This document shows, piece by piece, positions 16,995 to 26,384 of a stretch of 64,000 bases of DNA. The translations under genes and the position numbers were made by a program. The DNA comes from Halodesulfovibrio sp. (GTDB taxonomy: Bacteria; Desulfobacterota; Desulfovibrionia; Desulfovibrionales; Desulfovibrionaceae). Location of the stretch: NCBI RefSeq assembly GCF_015482765.1, contig NZ_JADMLB010000059.1:1-64000 (forward strand), in the 5' to 3' direction. The notes under the pieces were generated by a model that worked only from the letters and a program-made list of their open reading frames with translations, ran no database searches and was not told the origin of the DNA. How positions within the stretch are numbered: the stretch's first letter is position 1; each line of letters begins with the position of its first letter.

Positions 16995-18479
16995 ATGGAT
17001 AATCGTGAACAGTGGGGATCCCGTGCGGGATTCATTCTGGCTGCTGTTGGCTCTGCTATTGGTTTGGGTAATATCTGGCGTTTTCCGTACATGGCGTACG
17101 AAAACGGTGGTGGTGCGTTCTTCATTCCTTATGTTTTCGCACTGTTGACCGCAGGTATTCCGTTTATGATCATGGAATTTGGTCTTGGTCATAAATATAA
17201 AGGTTCTGCTCCTAAAGTTCTTGCCGCTGTTAACGCTAAGTATGAATGGCTTGGCTGGGTACAAATTATGATCGCAGCCATTATTGCAGTATATTACGCT
17301 GCAGTTATTGGCTGGACAATTAACTACCTCGGTTTTGCGTTTGATGGCTCATGGGGTGCAGATACAAAAGGATTTTTCTTTGGTGAGTACCTTGGTCTTA
17401 CTTCTTCACCAACTGAACTTGGTGGTATTCGTTGGCCGATCTTTGGTGCTTGCGCATTAACATGGGGTCTCACTTGGCTTGCATGTAACTCAGGTATCCG
17501 TGGTGGTATTGAGCGTGCTTGTAAGATCTTGATTCCACTCTTGTTTGCTTTGGTTCTCGTATTTATCGGTCGCGTTATTACATTACCAGGTGCAACTGTT
17601 GGTCTTGACTTCTTGTTCACTCCAGATTTCTCAAAACTTGCTGACTTTGGTGTTTGGGCTGCTGCGTACGGTCAGATTTTCTTCTCTCTGTCCATTGGCT
17701 TTGGCATCATGATCGCTTACTCAAGTTATCTTCCTAAGAACGCGGATATCTGTAACAACGCTGCAATGACTGTTTTTATTAACTGCGGTTTCTCCATGCT
17801 CGCTGGTATCATGATTTTCTCAGTGCTCGGCAGCATGGCGCATTCTACAGGACAGGCTGTTTCAGACGTTGCAGGTGCAGGTGTAGGACTTGCCTTTATT
17901 ACTATCCCTGCTGCAATTAACACCATGCCGGCTCCGTTGTTCTTCGGTACTGTTTTCTTCCTGTGTCTTACAATGGCAGGTGTGAGTTCTCATATCTCAA
18001 TTGTAGAGGCAGTTACATCAGCTCTTATTGATAAGCTTGGTGCATCCCGTCATAAAACAGTAACTTACATCTGTATTATCGGTTTTTCACTTACTGCGGT
18101 ATTTACCACAGGAGCTGGTCTGCTGATTCTGGATATCGTTGACCACTTTATTAACAACATTTGTCTGTTGTTTGCAGCTCTCGTAGAAATCGTACTTATG
18201 AGCTGGTTTATTGGTCTCGATGGTGTTCGTGATGACGTTAATAAGAATTCTGACTTCTCTGTTGGTAAGCTCTGGGCGTTCAGTCTCCGCATTATTACAG
18301 TTCTTGTTCTTGGCTACTCTTTCCTTTCAAGCCTCTACAACAAAGTAACTGTTCCATACGGTGGCTACCCAATGACTGATCTTGTTATGTTTGGTTGGTC
18401 TATTTTACCACTGGCAATTCTGGTTGCTATATTCCTCCAGAAAAAACAGTCTCACAAACAGTTCAGACACTACTCTTAA
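16995..18479 (+). CDS. Sodium-dependent transporter of the NSS (SNF) family
   Basis: The 494-residue integral membrane protein belongs to the neurotransmitter:sodium symporter family, which takes up amino acids or related compounds with Na+. The signature segment of helix 1, AAVGSAIGLGNIWRFPYMAYENGGGAF, contains the unwound sodium and substrate site. About twelve hydrophobic segments follow. The substrate cannot be told from sequence. A 33-residue membrane protein gene follows 23 bases downstream and resembles the small subunit of MetPS-type methionine/alanine importers, which makes an amino-acid substrate likely. Confidence 0.94.
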   Translation: MDNREQWGSRAGFILAAVGSAIGLGNIWRFPYMAYENGGGAFFIPYVFALLTAGIPFMIMEFGLGHKYKGSAPKVLAAVNAKYEWLGWVQIMIAAIIAVYYAAVIGWTINYLGFAFDGSWGADTKGFFFGEYLGLTSSPTELGGIRWPIFGACALTWGLTWLACNSGIRGGIERACKILIPLLFALVLVFIGRVITLPGATVGLDFLFTPDFSKLADFGVWAAAYGQIFFSLSIGFGIMIAYSSYLPKNADICNNAAMTVFINCGFSMLAGIMIFSVLGSMAHSTGQAVSDVAGAGVGLAFITIPAAINTMPAPLFFGTVFFLCLTMAGVSSHISIVEAVTSALIDKLGASRHKTVTYICIIGFSLTAVFTTGAGLLILDIVDHFINNICLLFAALVEIVLMSWFIGLDGVRDDVNKNSDFSVGKLWAFSLRIITVLVLGYSFLSSLYNKVTVPYGGYPMTDLVMFGWSILPLAILVAIFLQKKQSHKQFRHYS

Positions 18480-18502
18480 TAGAAATTTAAGGAGAAAATA
18501 TA

Positions 18503-18604
18503 ATGACTACTTCAGCAATTATCATGATGGCACTCGGGCTCGGCGTAACTTGGGGTGGAGCAGCTTGTTGCATCTCACTCGCTATCCGTAAACGCGAAAT
18601 TTAG
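18503..18604 (+). CDS. Small subunit of NSS transporter (MetS-like), 33 residues
   Basis: This very short gene encodes a single membrane helix (about residues 4-27, with MMALGLGVTWGGAACCISLAI) and a basic tail RKREI that would remain in the cytoplasm. AAGGAG lies eight bases before the ATG and a terminator follows directly, so it is a well-formed gene. The MetPS system of Corynebacterium pairs an NSS symporter with such a small protein that is required for transport; the same arrangement is known in many NSS operons. The role here is inferred from position, size and composition. Confidence 0.82.
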   Translation: MTTSAIIMMALGLGVTWGGAACCISLAIRKREI

Positions 18605-18617
18605 TATAGATAAAAGT

Positions 18618-18649
18618 AAAAGACGCTGCTCTTGCAGCGTCTTTTTTTT
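18618..18649 (+). terminator. Intrinsic terminator of the NSS transporter operon
   Basis: A hairpin AAAGACGCTGC / GCAGCGTCTTT with a TCTT loop is followed by a long T-run. Confidence 0.92.
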
Positions 18650-18702
18650 GTCCAAAAAAGACTGATAGCTGTTGCAAAAGCAAAATCGTTTTGAATAACA
18701 AT

Positions 18703-18731
18703 CAAAAAAAAGCCTCGCATATGCGAGGCTT
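18703..18731 (-). terminator. Intrinsic terminator of rho
   Basis: The palindrome AGCCTCGCAT / ATGCGAGGCT is followed on the minus strand by a T-run. Confidence 0.88.
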
Positions 18732-18758
18732 TTGTCATTGTTGCTATTACTACGATTC

Positions 18759-20183
18759 TTACTTGTTCATAGAAAGGAAGAATTCGTTGTTGCTTTTGGT
18801 CTTGCGCATCTTGTCGAGCAAGAAATCCATGCTGTCGATAGTAGACATAGGAGCAAGGATCTTACGAAGAATCCAGATTTTGTTAAGCATCTCTGTTCCA
18901 AGAAGTAGATCTTCTTTGCGTGTTCCGGTTCGGTTGATATCGATAGCAGGGAATACGCGTTTTTCAGCGAGATGACGATCGAGGTAGATATCGAGGTTAC
19001 CGGTACCTTTAAACTCTTCGAAAATGACTTCATCCATTCGTGAGCCGGTATCGATGAGGGCAGTTGCGATAATCGTAAGGCTGCCACCTTCTTCGAGGTT
19101 ACGTGCTGCACCAAAGAATCGTTTAGGACGCTGAAGAGCATTAGCATCAAGACCACCGGACAGAACGCGTCCGGAAGATGGGGTAACTGCGTTGTAAGCG
19201 CGTCCAAGACGTGTAATTGAGTCTAAGAGGATAACAACGTCTTTACCGCGCTCTACGAGGCGTTTTGCTTTTTCTTGAACCATCTCTGCAACCTGAACGT
19301 GGCGCTGAGGAGGTTCGTCGAATGTAGAGCTGATAACCTCGGCATTTTTAACGGTACGCTCCATATCTGTTACTTCTTCAGGGCGTTCATCAATGAGTAG
19401 GATGATTAGACAGACATCCGGATTGTTAGCATTGATTGAATTTGCAAGAGACTGAAGAAGAATAGTTTTACCAGTTCTTGGAGGAGCAACAATCAGACCA
19501 CGCTGGCCACAGCCAATAGGTGCCATAAGGTCGATGACTCTGCCGGAAAGGTTTTCCTTTCCATTTTCCATTACAAGCTGGCGTTCTGGATAGATAGGAG
19601 TGAGGTTATCGAAGAGGACAAGATTGCGGGATTTTTCTGGTGGTTCAAAGCCGATTTCGTTGACTCTGAGGAGGGCAAAGTATCGTTCACCTTCTTTTGG
19701 TGGACGAATTTGACCTGAAACTACATCACCTTTTCGCAAACCAAAGCGTCTGATCTGGGATGGAGAGACATAGATGTCATCTGGTCCCGGCATATAGCTG
19801 TACATTGGTGAGCGGAGGAAGCCGAAACCATCAGGAAGGATTTCTAGAACACCTTCGCCAAAAATGGCTCCATTTTGCGCTGCACATTTTTGCAGTAAAG
19901 CAAAAATAAGTTCCTGCTTACGCATGTTGCTAGGGTTTTCAATCTCATACTCTTTTGCAAGTTCCATCAGCTCTGCAGCCGGCTTGCGTTTTAGTTCAGA
20001 GAGATTGAGACCCTCGCTAGGATCTGCATTTGGATCGGGGGTAAATTGAGGCGCTGGAGCTCTTCGTGTTTTTTCTCCACGAGGAGCAGCAGGTGTTCTG
20101 CGTTTACGAGCTGTAGAACGAGTTGTAGAGGTTCTACGAGGTCTTTCCTGCTTCGCTTCTTCGACGTCTTTTCTAGTTGCCAT
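18759..20183 (-). CDS. rho: Transcription termination factor Rho
   Basis: Rho is the hexameric RNA-dependent ATPase that ends transcripts. The 474-residue protein has the N-terminal Rho domain ([21 protein letters not shown]), the RNA-binding OB fold ([22 protein letters not shown]), Walker A APPRTGKT, Walker [14 protein letters not shown], the Q-loop and R-loop regions, and the [24 protein letters not shown] block. It differs from the E. coli form by a basic, Pro/Thr/Arg-rich extension of about 50 residues at the N-terminus, probably disordered and nucleic-acid binding. A 218-base leader separates it from carD. Confidence 0.97.
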   Translation of the reverse strand: MATRKDVEEAKQERPRRTSTTRSTARKRRTPAAPRGEKTRRAPAPQFTPDPNADPSEGLNLSELKRKPAAELMELAKEYEIENPSNMRKQELIFALLQKCAAQNGAIFGEGVLEILPDGFGFLRSPMYSYMPGPDDIYVSPSQIRRFGLRKGDVVSGQIRPPKEGERYFALLRVNEIGFEPPEKSRNLVLFDNLTPIYPERQLVMENGKENLSGRVIDLMAPIGCGQRGLIVAPPRTGKTILLQSLANSINANNPDVCLIILLIDERPEEVTDMERTVKNAEVISSTFDEPPQRHVQVAEMVQEKAKRLVERGKDVVILLDSITRLGRAYNAVTPSSGRVLSGGLDANALQRPKRFFGAARNLEEGGSLTIIATALIDTGSRMDEVIFEEFKGTGNLDIYLDRHLAEKRVFPAIDINRTGTRKEDLLLGTEMLNKIWILRKILAPMSTIDSMDFLLDKMRKTKSNNEFFLSMNK

Positions 20184-20401
20184 ATAGACTCAAAGGAATG
20201 GTTTAATTTGAATAAGAAAATGTACGTATGTACATAGAGTAGCTATGGGACATAGCTGATGACATAGTTAGGGAAGTTTTGTGCGTCCCCCGATGGAAGG
20301 ACAAAGACGTTGAGCAGTGTCAAAAAGGGGGGACAGAAGAAAACGTGTAATGTATATAGAAGAAAATAGCGTATCAGGAAAAAAATGACAAGAAAGTGTG
20401 A

Positions 20402-20911
20402 CTATTTTTTTTCCTGTGCAGCAATTACATCTGCAAACATTTCTTCAATTTGTTCTTGAATAGCTTCTTGAGTGCTATCAGTTGCGTGGGCAATTTCAAG
20501 AGTAATGAGACCCATTGCCTGCTCTAACAGACGACGTTCACCAAAAGAAAGTTCTTTATCTTTTCCAATAAGAAGGAGCTCTTTTAAGACGTATGCAACA
20601 TCTTCAAGGGCACCACTTTTTAATTTATCAGAATATTCACGGTAACGACGGTTCCAGTTTTGGCCTGTGTAGCCTGTAAAGCCGGAACGATCATCAAGAG
20701 ATGTGAGAAGTTCAAGACCTTCTTCTTTTGTGCACAACGGACGCAATACATTACTTGCGGTTGTAACAGGAACCATAAGGGTCACATTGTTGCTCAGTAT
20801 CCGGATGAAGTAGAATTCAGCCTCGGTACCGCCAACAGTCTGAGTCTCGATTCTTTCTACTTTGCCTACACCCTGAGCTGGGTATACTACTAATTGATCC
20901 TGAGCGAACAC
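20402..20911 (-). CDS. CarD/CdnL family transcriptional regulator
   Basis: CarD/CdnL proteins bind the RNA polymerase beta subunit and stabilise open complexes, often at rRNA promoters. The 169-residue protein has the N-terminal RNAP-interacting Tudor-like domain (VVYPAQGVGKVERIE, then YFIRILSNNVTLMVPV) and a helical DNA-binding C-terminal domain with NWNRRYREYSDKLKSG and LSFGERRLLEQA. The GTG at 20911 is chosen because AAGGAG lies seven bases upstream; the open frame extends further to 20959 without a site. It is the second regulator next to rho in this minus-strand series. Confidence 0.9.
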   Translation of the reverse strand: MFAQDQLVVYPAQGVGKVERIETQTVGGTEAEFYFIRILSNNVTLMVPVTTASNVLRPLCTKEEGLELLTSLDDRSGFTGYTGQNWNRRYREYSDKLKSGALEDVAYVLKELLLIGKDKELSFGERRLLEQAMGLITLEIAHATDSTQEAIQEQIEEMFADVIAAQEKK

Positions 20912-21007
20912 AGCGAGTCTCCTTGCAATATCTGCGTTACATCGTGAAACGCGAACCACACTCTAACGCAAAGCGCTCTAAGAGTCTATGGTTATCTAAT
21001 CGAAGAA

Positions 21008-21613
21008 TTAGGGAAGCTTAAAGGCGTTAGTTGTCTTAACTGCTTCGTCAAAACCTGATGAAACAAACGCTTCAATTCCTTTTCGGGCACCTTCAAGAAC
21101 CATTTCGACATCTACGGCTTCAGCCTTTGTGAAACGGTTAAGAACGTAGTTTGATACGGAACCATGTTCCGGTTTGCCTATACCTAAACGCATGCGATTA
21201 AAATTACGGCTGCCAAGGTGCTGTTCAATGGAGCGTAGACCATTATGTCCAGCATGGCCGCCACCAATTTTAAATTTCATTCGTCCAAGAGGCAAATCTA
21301 ATTCGTCATGCAGCACTAAAACCTGTTCAGGTTCAATATCAAAATATTTGCACGCATGACCAACAGCTTCACCCGAAAGGTTCATATAGGTCATTGGCTT
21401 AATGAGAAGCCAAAAGTCGCGGGATGTCCCTATGTTGCATTTCCATGCATCATATTTTTTCTTTCCGATGGAAAGAGTGGAGCAGGCATCTGGTGAAAAG
21501 CGCTGTGCATCTTCCAACAGGTGATCCACAACCATAAAGCCCAGATTATGCCGAGTATTATCGTACTCTTTCCCCGGGTTCCCCAATCCGACGATTACTC
21601 CGGAAATATTCAT
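21008..21613 (-). CDS. pth: Peptidyl-tRNA hydrolase
   Basis: Pth releases peptides from prematurely dissociated peptidyl-tRNA. The 201-residue protein has VGLGNPGKEYDNTRHNLGFM with the catalytic His and Asn, KPMTYMNLSGEAV, the VLHDELDLPLG segment with the catalytic Asp, and GGGHAGHNGLRSI. ATG 21613 is supported by TAGGAC just upstream; the longer frame from 21730 overlaps rplY and is rejected. It follows rplY, the usual rplY-pth order. Confidence 0.97.
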   Translation of the reverse strand: MNISGVIVGLGNPGKEYDNTRHNLGFMVVDHLLEDAQRFSPDACSTLSIGKKKYDAWKCNIGTSRDFWLLIKPMTYMNLSGEAVGHACKYFDIEPEQVLVLHDELDLPLGRMKFKIGGGHAGHNGLRSIEQHLGSRNFNRMRLGIGKPEHGSVSNYVLNRFTKAEAVDVEMVLEGARKGIEAFVSSGFDEAVKTTNAFKLP

Positions 21614-21646
21614 AGCTGTCCTATTAAGTGAATCCGATAAAAAGGA

Positions 21647-21674
21647 AATGGCCTCACACCGAAGCATGAGGCCA
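21647..21674 (-). terminator. Hairpin between rplY and pth (possible attenuator)
   Basis: Arms GGCCTCA / TGAGGCC enclose a ten-base loop in the 82-base gap. On the minus strand the following sequence is ATTTCC then Ts, not a clean T-run, so partial termination or RNA stabilisation is possible. Confidence 0.4.
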
Positions 21675-21695
21675 ACGAGTTCACTAAGAATTCGC

Positions 21696-22280
21696 TTAAT
21701 CTTCAGCAGCTTCTGCTTTTGCAGAACCACGACCTGGTACTACTGCGAGTACTTTAAAGTCGTCGTCGTAGTAAGCAGTAACGTTTGCTGGAAGCTCAAG
21801 TTCGCTAACTTTTACAAAGGTGTGAACGTCAAATTCAGTAACGTCAACAACTACTTCGTTAGGAATATCAGCTGGTTTAGCAGAAACGGTGATTACCTGA
21901 CGGTATTCTTCAAGACGACCGCCGAGTTTTACACCTTTAGATTCGCCGGTAACGCGAACAGGGATTTTGATGCGGATTTCTTTTTCTGCATCAATACCGT
22001 AAAAATCTACATGCTGGAGACGGTTTTTGAACGGGTGACGCTCAAGTTTCCAGATGAGACAATCTTTAACTTCGCCGTCGATATCGAGAGCGATCACGTT
22101 GGTAAGGCCAGCTTTTTCGTAAAGTTTTACGAGTGGCATTTCGTCCATCTGTACAGGGATGTTTTCGCCTGTAGTGCTGTAGAAGATGCCAGGAACTTTA
22201 CCAGCTACACGAAGCTGACGGTTAGCGCCTTTACCAAGACCTTCACGCTTAGAAACGGAAAAAGTGATTTTTTCAGACAT
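21696..22280 (-). CDS. rplY: 50S ribosomal protein L25/general stress protein Ctc
   Basis: L25 binds 5S rRNA. The 194-residue protein is the long (Ctc/TL5) form: an N-terminal L25 domain (SVSKREGLGKGANRQLRVAGKVPGIFYS, then HPFKNRLQHVDFYGID) and a C-terminal beta domain ending in an acidic tail. AAGGAG lies nine bases before the ATG. It lies between prs and pth as in many Proteobacteria. Confidence 0.95.
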   Translation of the reverse strand: MSEKITFSVSKREGLGKGANRQLRVAGKVPGIFYSTTGENIPVQMDEMPLVKLYEKAGLTNVIALDIDGEVKDCLIWKLERHPFKNRLQHVDFYGIDAEKEIRIKIPVRVTGESKGVKLGGRLEEYRQVITVSAKPADIPNEVVVDVTEFDVHTFVKVSELELPANVTAYYDDDFKVLAVVPGRGSAKAEAAED

Positions 22281-22337
22281 TAAATGACTCCTTTAAGGTT
22301 CCACCACGAGGTTTTTCACTCGCTGCAGACGCGAACT

Positions 22338-23285
22338 CTATACAAAGAGAACGCTAACGGAGGATTCCGTGTGGATATTATGGATTGCTTTAGCAAGAAG
22401 GCCTGCAATAGAGAGTACTTCAAGCTTTTCGCAATGGTTGAGTTTGTCGCCGAGTTCAATAGTATCGGTAACAAAAACTTTTGTGAAAGCTGAGTTACAA
22501 AGACGTTCAATGGCAGGGCCGGAAAGAACCGGGTGAGTAGTACAAGCCATAACTTCTTTGGCACCGTTGTTCATAAGAACGTCAGCAGCTGCACACATGG
22601 TGCCTGCTGTATCGATCATATCGTCGACAACGATGGCGATTTTATCTTTTACATCACCGATAACGTGCATTGCCTGAGCCTGGTTTGGCTTATCACGACG
22701 TTTATCGATGATTGCGAGGCCGGCGTTAAGTCGCTTTGCATAAGCACGAGCACGTTCAACACCACCAGCGTCAGGAGAAACCAATACGATTTCACCTTTT
22801 TCGCTCTGGATGCCACGGAGACGATCAAGCATAACAGGAGCAGCGTAGAGGTTGTCTACTGGAGCATCAAAGAAGCCCTGAATCTGCCCTGCGTGGAGAT
22901 CTACAGTTACAAGACGGTCCATGCCTGCAGTAGTCAGGAAGTCCGCAACAACTTTTGCACTGATAGGAGCACGAGGAGCAACCTTACGGTCCTGACGTGC
23001 ATAGCCGTAGTAAGGAACAACTGCAGTCACGCGGCCAACACTAGCACGCTTGAGGGCGTCGAGCATAAGGCAAAGCTGCATGAGATTATCGTTAACAGGA
23101 GCAGAAGTAGAGAGAACAACAAATACGTCGTCGCCTCGTACGTTTGCACCGATCTCGATGCGGCATTCGCCATCGCTGAAAGTTTCACAAAGAGTTGGTG
23201 TAAGCTCGCAGCCTAAGTGACTACAGATAGCTTCAGCCAACGCAGGATTGGAAGAGCCGGTGAGGATTTTTAGATCGCCGTTCAT
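22338..23285 (-). CDS. prs: Ribose-phosphate pyrophosphokinase (PRPP synthetase)
   Basis: Prs makes phosphoribosyl pyrophosphate from ribose 5-phosphate and ATP. The 315-residue protein has the [21 protein letters not shown] segment, [10 protein letters not shown], the divalent-metal loop [31 protein letters not shown], and the PRPP motif [12 protein letters not shown]. Length is standard. tRNA-Gln lies 38 bases upstream and ispE beyond it, so all may share a transcript. Confidence 0.97.
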   Translation of the reverse strand: MNGDLKILTGSSNPALAEAICSHLGCELTPTLCETFSDGECRIEIGANVRGDDVFVVLSTSAPVNDNLMQLCLMLDALKRASVGRVTAVVPYYGYARQDRKVAPRAPISAKVVADFLTTAGMDRLVTVDLHAGQIQGFFDAPVDNLYAAPVMLDRLRGIQSEKGEIVLVSPDAGGVERARAYAKRLNAGLAIIDKRRDKPNQAQAMHVIGDVKDKIAIVVDDMIDTAGTMCAAADVLMNNGAKEVMACTTHPVLSGPAIERLCNSAFTKVFVTDTIELGDKLNHCEKLEVLSIAGLLAKAIHNIHTESSVSVLFV

Positions 23286-23322
23286 GGTACCATACTGGGG
23301 TTATAGTTAGTTATCTGTAAAA

Positions 23323-23398
23323 TGGCTGGGACGGCAGGACTCGAACCCGCGGATGTCGGGACCAAAACCCGATGCCTTACCAACTTGGCTACGTCCCA
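23323..23398 (-). tRNA. tRNA-Gln (anticodon TTG)
   Basis: Read on the minus strand, the acceptor arms TGGGACG / CGTCCCA close a 76-base tRNA with discriminator G and encoded CCA. The anticodon loop TTTTGGT gives TTG, and the T-arm contains GGTTCGAGTCC. It reads CAA and, by wobble, CAG. It lies between ispE and prs on the same strand. Confidence 0.96.
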
Positions 23399-23404
23399 GT
23401 ATTT

Positions 23405-24283
23405 TTACAGATGGTGGAGATATGTGGCAACGCCTTCAGCCTCTAAGGCGGTTGCAGCACGAGCAGCCTGTTCCATCTCTCGATACAAAGCAAAGATACT
23501 TGAACCGCTTCCACTCATGACAGCACCTTCAGCGCCGAATTCCATGAGTTTGTCTTTGTACGCCCGCAGCTTCGGAAAGGCCGAGTATACCACCACTTCA
23601 AAACTATTAAAGAGCCACAAGGCACGAGAGGAGTGCTTTCTATCTTTTGATGGGGTAGTTGTCAAGATTTCTTTCTTATTATTGCTACCGTTTCTTTGCA
23701 GCATTGCGTTATCCCACGCCGCAAATGCCCACGGAGTAGAAATACTGATGTCAGGGCAAATAAGAACAAGCGAATACCCTGCAAGCGATACATCAGACGG
23801 GGTTAAAATTTCTCCGATGCCAGTTGCGTGGGCTGGAGTGTTATTTAAGAAAAAAGGTACATCTGCGCCAATGGATGCAGCTAACGTATTGAGATCTTCA
23901 GGAGAGAGTGCGCTGGTTGGGCAGTATTTATTAAGATAGTTTAAAATAACTGCGGCATCAGAACTTCCGCCTCCAAGACCGGCACCGTTCGGAATACCTT
24001 TTTCAACGATAATATCGAGGTCAGGAAACCAGCCTGTGACTTCACCGAATTTTATCCAGCTTTTATGAATAATGTTTTTTTCTTGGGGGATGGAGAGAGC
24101 GGGACAGTCAATTGTCAGGCCGTTTCCTGTGTGAGCTCTAGTTATTGTAATAATGTCGAACGGTTTTGAAAGTGGAAAGAAGAGGGTATCAAGTTCATGA
24201 TACCCATTTTCTTTAACACCAGTAATTTCAAGGTGCAGATTGATTTTGCACCCAGCGCGAAGCGTTATGGATTCTGGCTGCAT
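23405..24283 (-). CDS. ispE: 4-diphosphocytidyl-2-C-methyl-D-erythritol kinase
   Basis: IspE is the GHMP kinase of the methylerythritol phosphate isoprenoid pathway. The 292-residue protein has AGCKINLHLEITG with the substrate-binding Lys, NGYHELDTLF, the ATP loop KGIPNGAGLGGGSSDAAVIL, GADVPFF, and the C-terminal VMSGSGSSIFAL. It begins 12 bases after the hslV stop, so the genes are likely co-transcribed. The ispE-prs neighbourhood is typical of Proteobacteria. Confidence 0.95.
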   Translation of the reverse strand: MQPESITLRAGCKINLHLEITGVKENGYHELDTLFFPLSKPFDIITITRAHTGNGLTIDCPALSIPQEKNIIHKSWIKFGEVTGWFPDLDIIVEKGIPNGAGLGGGSSDAAVILNYLNKYCPTSALSPEDLNTLAASIGADVPFFLNNTPAHATGIGEILTPSDVSLAGYSLVLICPDISISTPWAFAAWDNAMLQRNGSNNKKEILTTTPSKDRKHSSRALWLFNSFEVVVYSAFPKLRAYKDKLMEFGAEGAVMSGSGSSIFALYREMEQAARAATALEAEGVATYLHHL

Positions 24284-24294
24284 ACGGATGACTG

Positions 24295-24834
24295 CTAGGC
24301 TTTAATTGTTTCAACTGTGAGGTTTTCGTTTGTGAATACACAGATTTCAGAGGCAATTGCCATGGCGTTGCGGCAAATGTTTTCAGCATCTAATTCGGTA
24401 TGGCGCTGGAGGCCGCGGGCAGCAGAAAGAGCGTAAGCGCCGCCGCTACCGATTGCTGCTATATTGTCGTCCGGTTCAATAACATCGCCATTACCGCTGA
24501 TAATAAATACATATTTGGCATCCGCTACAATCAACATTGCTTCAAGTTTGCGAAGGTATTTATCAGAACGCCAGTCTTTCGCCATTTCAACAGAAGCGCG
24601 TAGCAGGTTGCCGCCGAATTCTTCAAGTTTTGCTTCACAGCGTTCAAATAAGGTAAAAGCATCTGCGGTTGCACCAGCAAAGCCGGCAATAACTTTTTCA
24701 CGATAAATACGGCGTACTTTACGTGCTTGATGTTTCATAACAATAGACTGTCCCAATGTGACCTGACCGTCGCCAGCCATTGCAACACCGTTTTCATCTT
24801 TTACTGCAAGAATAGTTGTTCCACGAAGTTCCAT
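24295..24834 (-). CDS. hslV: ATP-dependent protease subunit HslV
   Basis: HslV is the proteasome-like peptidase core of the HslUV protease. The 179-residue protein begins MELRG followed by TTILAV; the first Thr is the expected catalytic nucleophile after removal of the short leader. GDGQVTLGQ, the basic [11 protein letters not shown] segment and [13 protein letters not shown] match the family. AAGGA precedes the start. The ATPase partner gene hslU is not adjacent, unlike in E. coli. Confidence 0.95.
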   Translation of the reverse strand: MELRGTTILAVKDENGVAMAGDGQVTLGQSIVMKHQARKVRRIYREKVIAGFAGATADAFTLFERCEAKLEEFGGNLLRASVEMAKDWRSDKYLRKLEAMLIVADAKYVFIISGNGDVIEPDDNIAAIGSGGAYALSAARGLQRHTELDAENICRNAMAIASEICVFTNENLTVETIKA

Positions 24835-24918
24835 AACTAATCCTTATTTATGCTTATCGAATACGAATCGAGATTATTCAGAGAATAGGATGAGCTGTCT
24901 TGTTGAAAGACAGTAAAA

Positions 24919-26382
24919 TTACTTCCAGTATTCAGCGCGTTCGTCACGTTCTTTTTTTATGAGTTCAAGCGCGGTTGTTTGTTTTTGATCATTAGCAAGT
25001 GCTTGGGCTTTTTTGATATGATATGCTGTTTTTTTAGCATCGTTTCGGTATAGCGCACTGTATGCAAGATGCAAGTGCCCATTGAATTGATCGCCACTTT
25101 GACCAAGCATTTTGCCATAGAAAAAATGAACTTCTGAATCTTCAGGAAGTTTTTTCAAAATTTTTTGATAGTACGTAGCCGCAGAAGTTGTGTCACCTTT
25201 GTCATTCAGCAGTCGTGCATAGTAGAAAAGGGTCATTAAATCGTCTGGATTGCGAACAGCGGCTTTTTGGAGCAGAAAAATGGCTTTGTTTGTGTCGCCT
25301 TTAGTGTAATGAAATTTACCTGCTTCCCTGAGAATTAAGTAATCTTTCGGTGCGGCCTTAAGAGCGCGATCAAAATATCCAGCTGCATCATTTATTTTGT
25401 TAATTCGTGCTGAGGCAATGCCCAATCCCATGAGAACCATTGGTGTTTGCTCTTGTTTAGCAAAATAAGAAAGTGCGATGGTTGGGTCAGTGAATTGTGA
25501 ACGGACAAGAGCCTGTACTCGTTTGAAACGAACATCATTTTCTGGGCGTTCTTGTAGCTCTTTAGGCAATGATGCGACACGGTCAGCAAGGTAGTCCTGT
25601 CTTTCTTCTACTGCGGGGTGAGTAGAGAGATAGCTTGGCATATTAGAACCAGATTCCCACTTGCGGCGACGGATTTTCTCAAAGCTGTTAGCTAATCCTT
25701 TAGGATTATATCCGGCTTCAGTAAGATAGATAAGTCCCATGTGGTCAGCTTCACGTTCATCTTCTCTACTATAATTCAAAAGAGCTGCTTGTCCGGCAGC
25801 CATTGAGCCAGTCATAAGCCCACTGGCAACATCGGAACCATTGCCAGTTGTGGCACCGAGGACAGCTCCAGCGAGCATGCCAACGAGACTCATAATTTGA
25901 ACTTTTTGTGATTTTTCAATGCGACGGGCAATGTGACGTTGCGTAATGTGTGCAAGTTCGTGAGCGAGCACGCCAGCAAGCTCAGATTCATGTTCCATTT
26001 CCAACAACATAGCAGTGTGTACGAATACATAACCACCAGGTACCGCAAATGCATTTAGCGTGTCGTTAACAATTACATTAACTTCAAAAGGAAATGGTTG
26101 TGGTGGAATATGTTCTTGAAGGCGGTCAAGAACGCCTGAGACAAAGGAGACAATCTCAGGATCTTCGATAATGGGCATTCTGGATTTTACAAGAATGCTG
26201 AATTTTTTTCCGAGTTCAAGTTCATCTTTCACACCAAACTTTCCGAACGTGTCAAGAATATTGGACTTCGCAAGATTAGTCGGTGGTAGTAAGACTATAA
26301 GCACTGCAACAAGAGCGCACAAAAAGCTCTTCCAAAAAGGAGGTCGTATGATTGTGTGATAATGCTGCAGTGCTTTTTTCAT
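24919..26382 (-). CDS. M48-family metalloprotease with TPR domain (BepA-like)
   Basis: BepA-type proteins are periplasmic zinc proteases and chaperones that support outer-membrane protein assembly. The 487-residue product has an N-terminal signal sequence (hydrophobic core SFLCALVAVLIVLLPP), the zinc motif LAHELAHITQRH with the downstream ligand Glu in SREDEREADHMG, and about five TPR repeats in the C-terminal half (KAAPKDYLILREAGKFHYTK onwards). The ATG at 26382 lies two bases after the cysS stop; a longer frame from 26400 would overlap cysS. Family is firm; the outer-membrane role is inferred from homologues and from the neighbouring LolB-like gene. Confidence 0.9.
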   Translation of the reverse strand: MKKALQHYHTIIRPPFWKSFLCALVAVLIVLLPPTNLAKSNILDTFGKFGVKDELELGKKFSILVKSRMPIIEDPEIVSFVSGVLDRLQEHIPPQPFPFEVNVIVNDTLNAFAVPGGYVFVHTAMLLEMEHESELAGVLAHELAHITQRHIARRIEKSQKVQIMSLVGMLAGAVLGATTGNGSDVASGLMTGSMAAGQAALLNYSREDEREADHMGLIYLTEAGYNPKGLANSFEKIRRRKWESGSNMPSYLSTHPAVEERQDYLADRVASLPKELQERPENDVRFKRVQALVRSQFTDPTIALSYFAKQEQTPMVLMGLGIASARINKINDAAGYFDRALKAAPKDYLILREAGKFHYTKGDTNKAIFLLQKAAVRNPDDLMTLFYYARLLNDKGDTTSAATYYQKILKKLPEDSEVHFFYGKMLGQSGDQFNGHLHLAYSALYRNDAKKTAYHIKKAQALANDQKQTTALELIKKERDERAEYWK

Positions 26383-26384
26383 AG

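Noticed and set aside
22533-23216. 227-residue plus-strand open frame over prs
   Set aside because: Antisense shadow of prs, rich in Ser and Cys as expected from reverse reading of the gene.
23322-23939. 205-residue plus-strand open frame over tRNA-Gln and ispE
   Set aside because: It runs antisense through a tRNA and ispE; no independent support.
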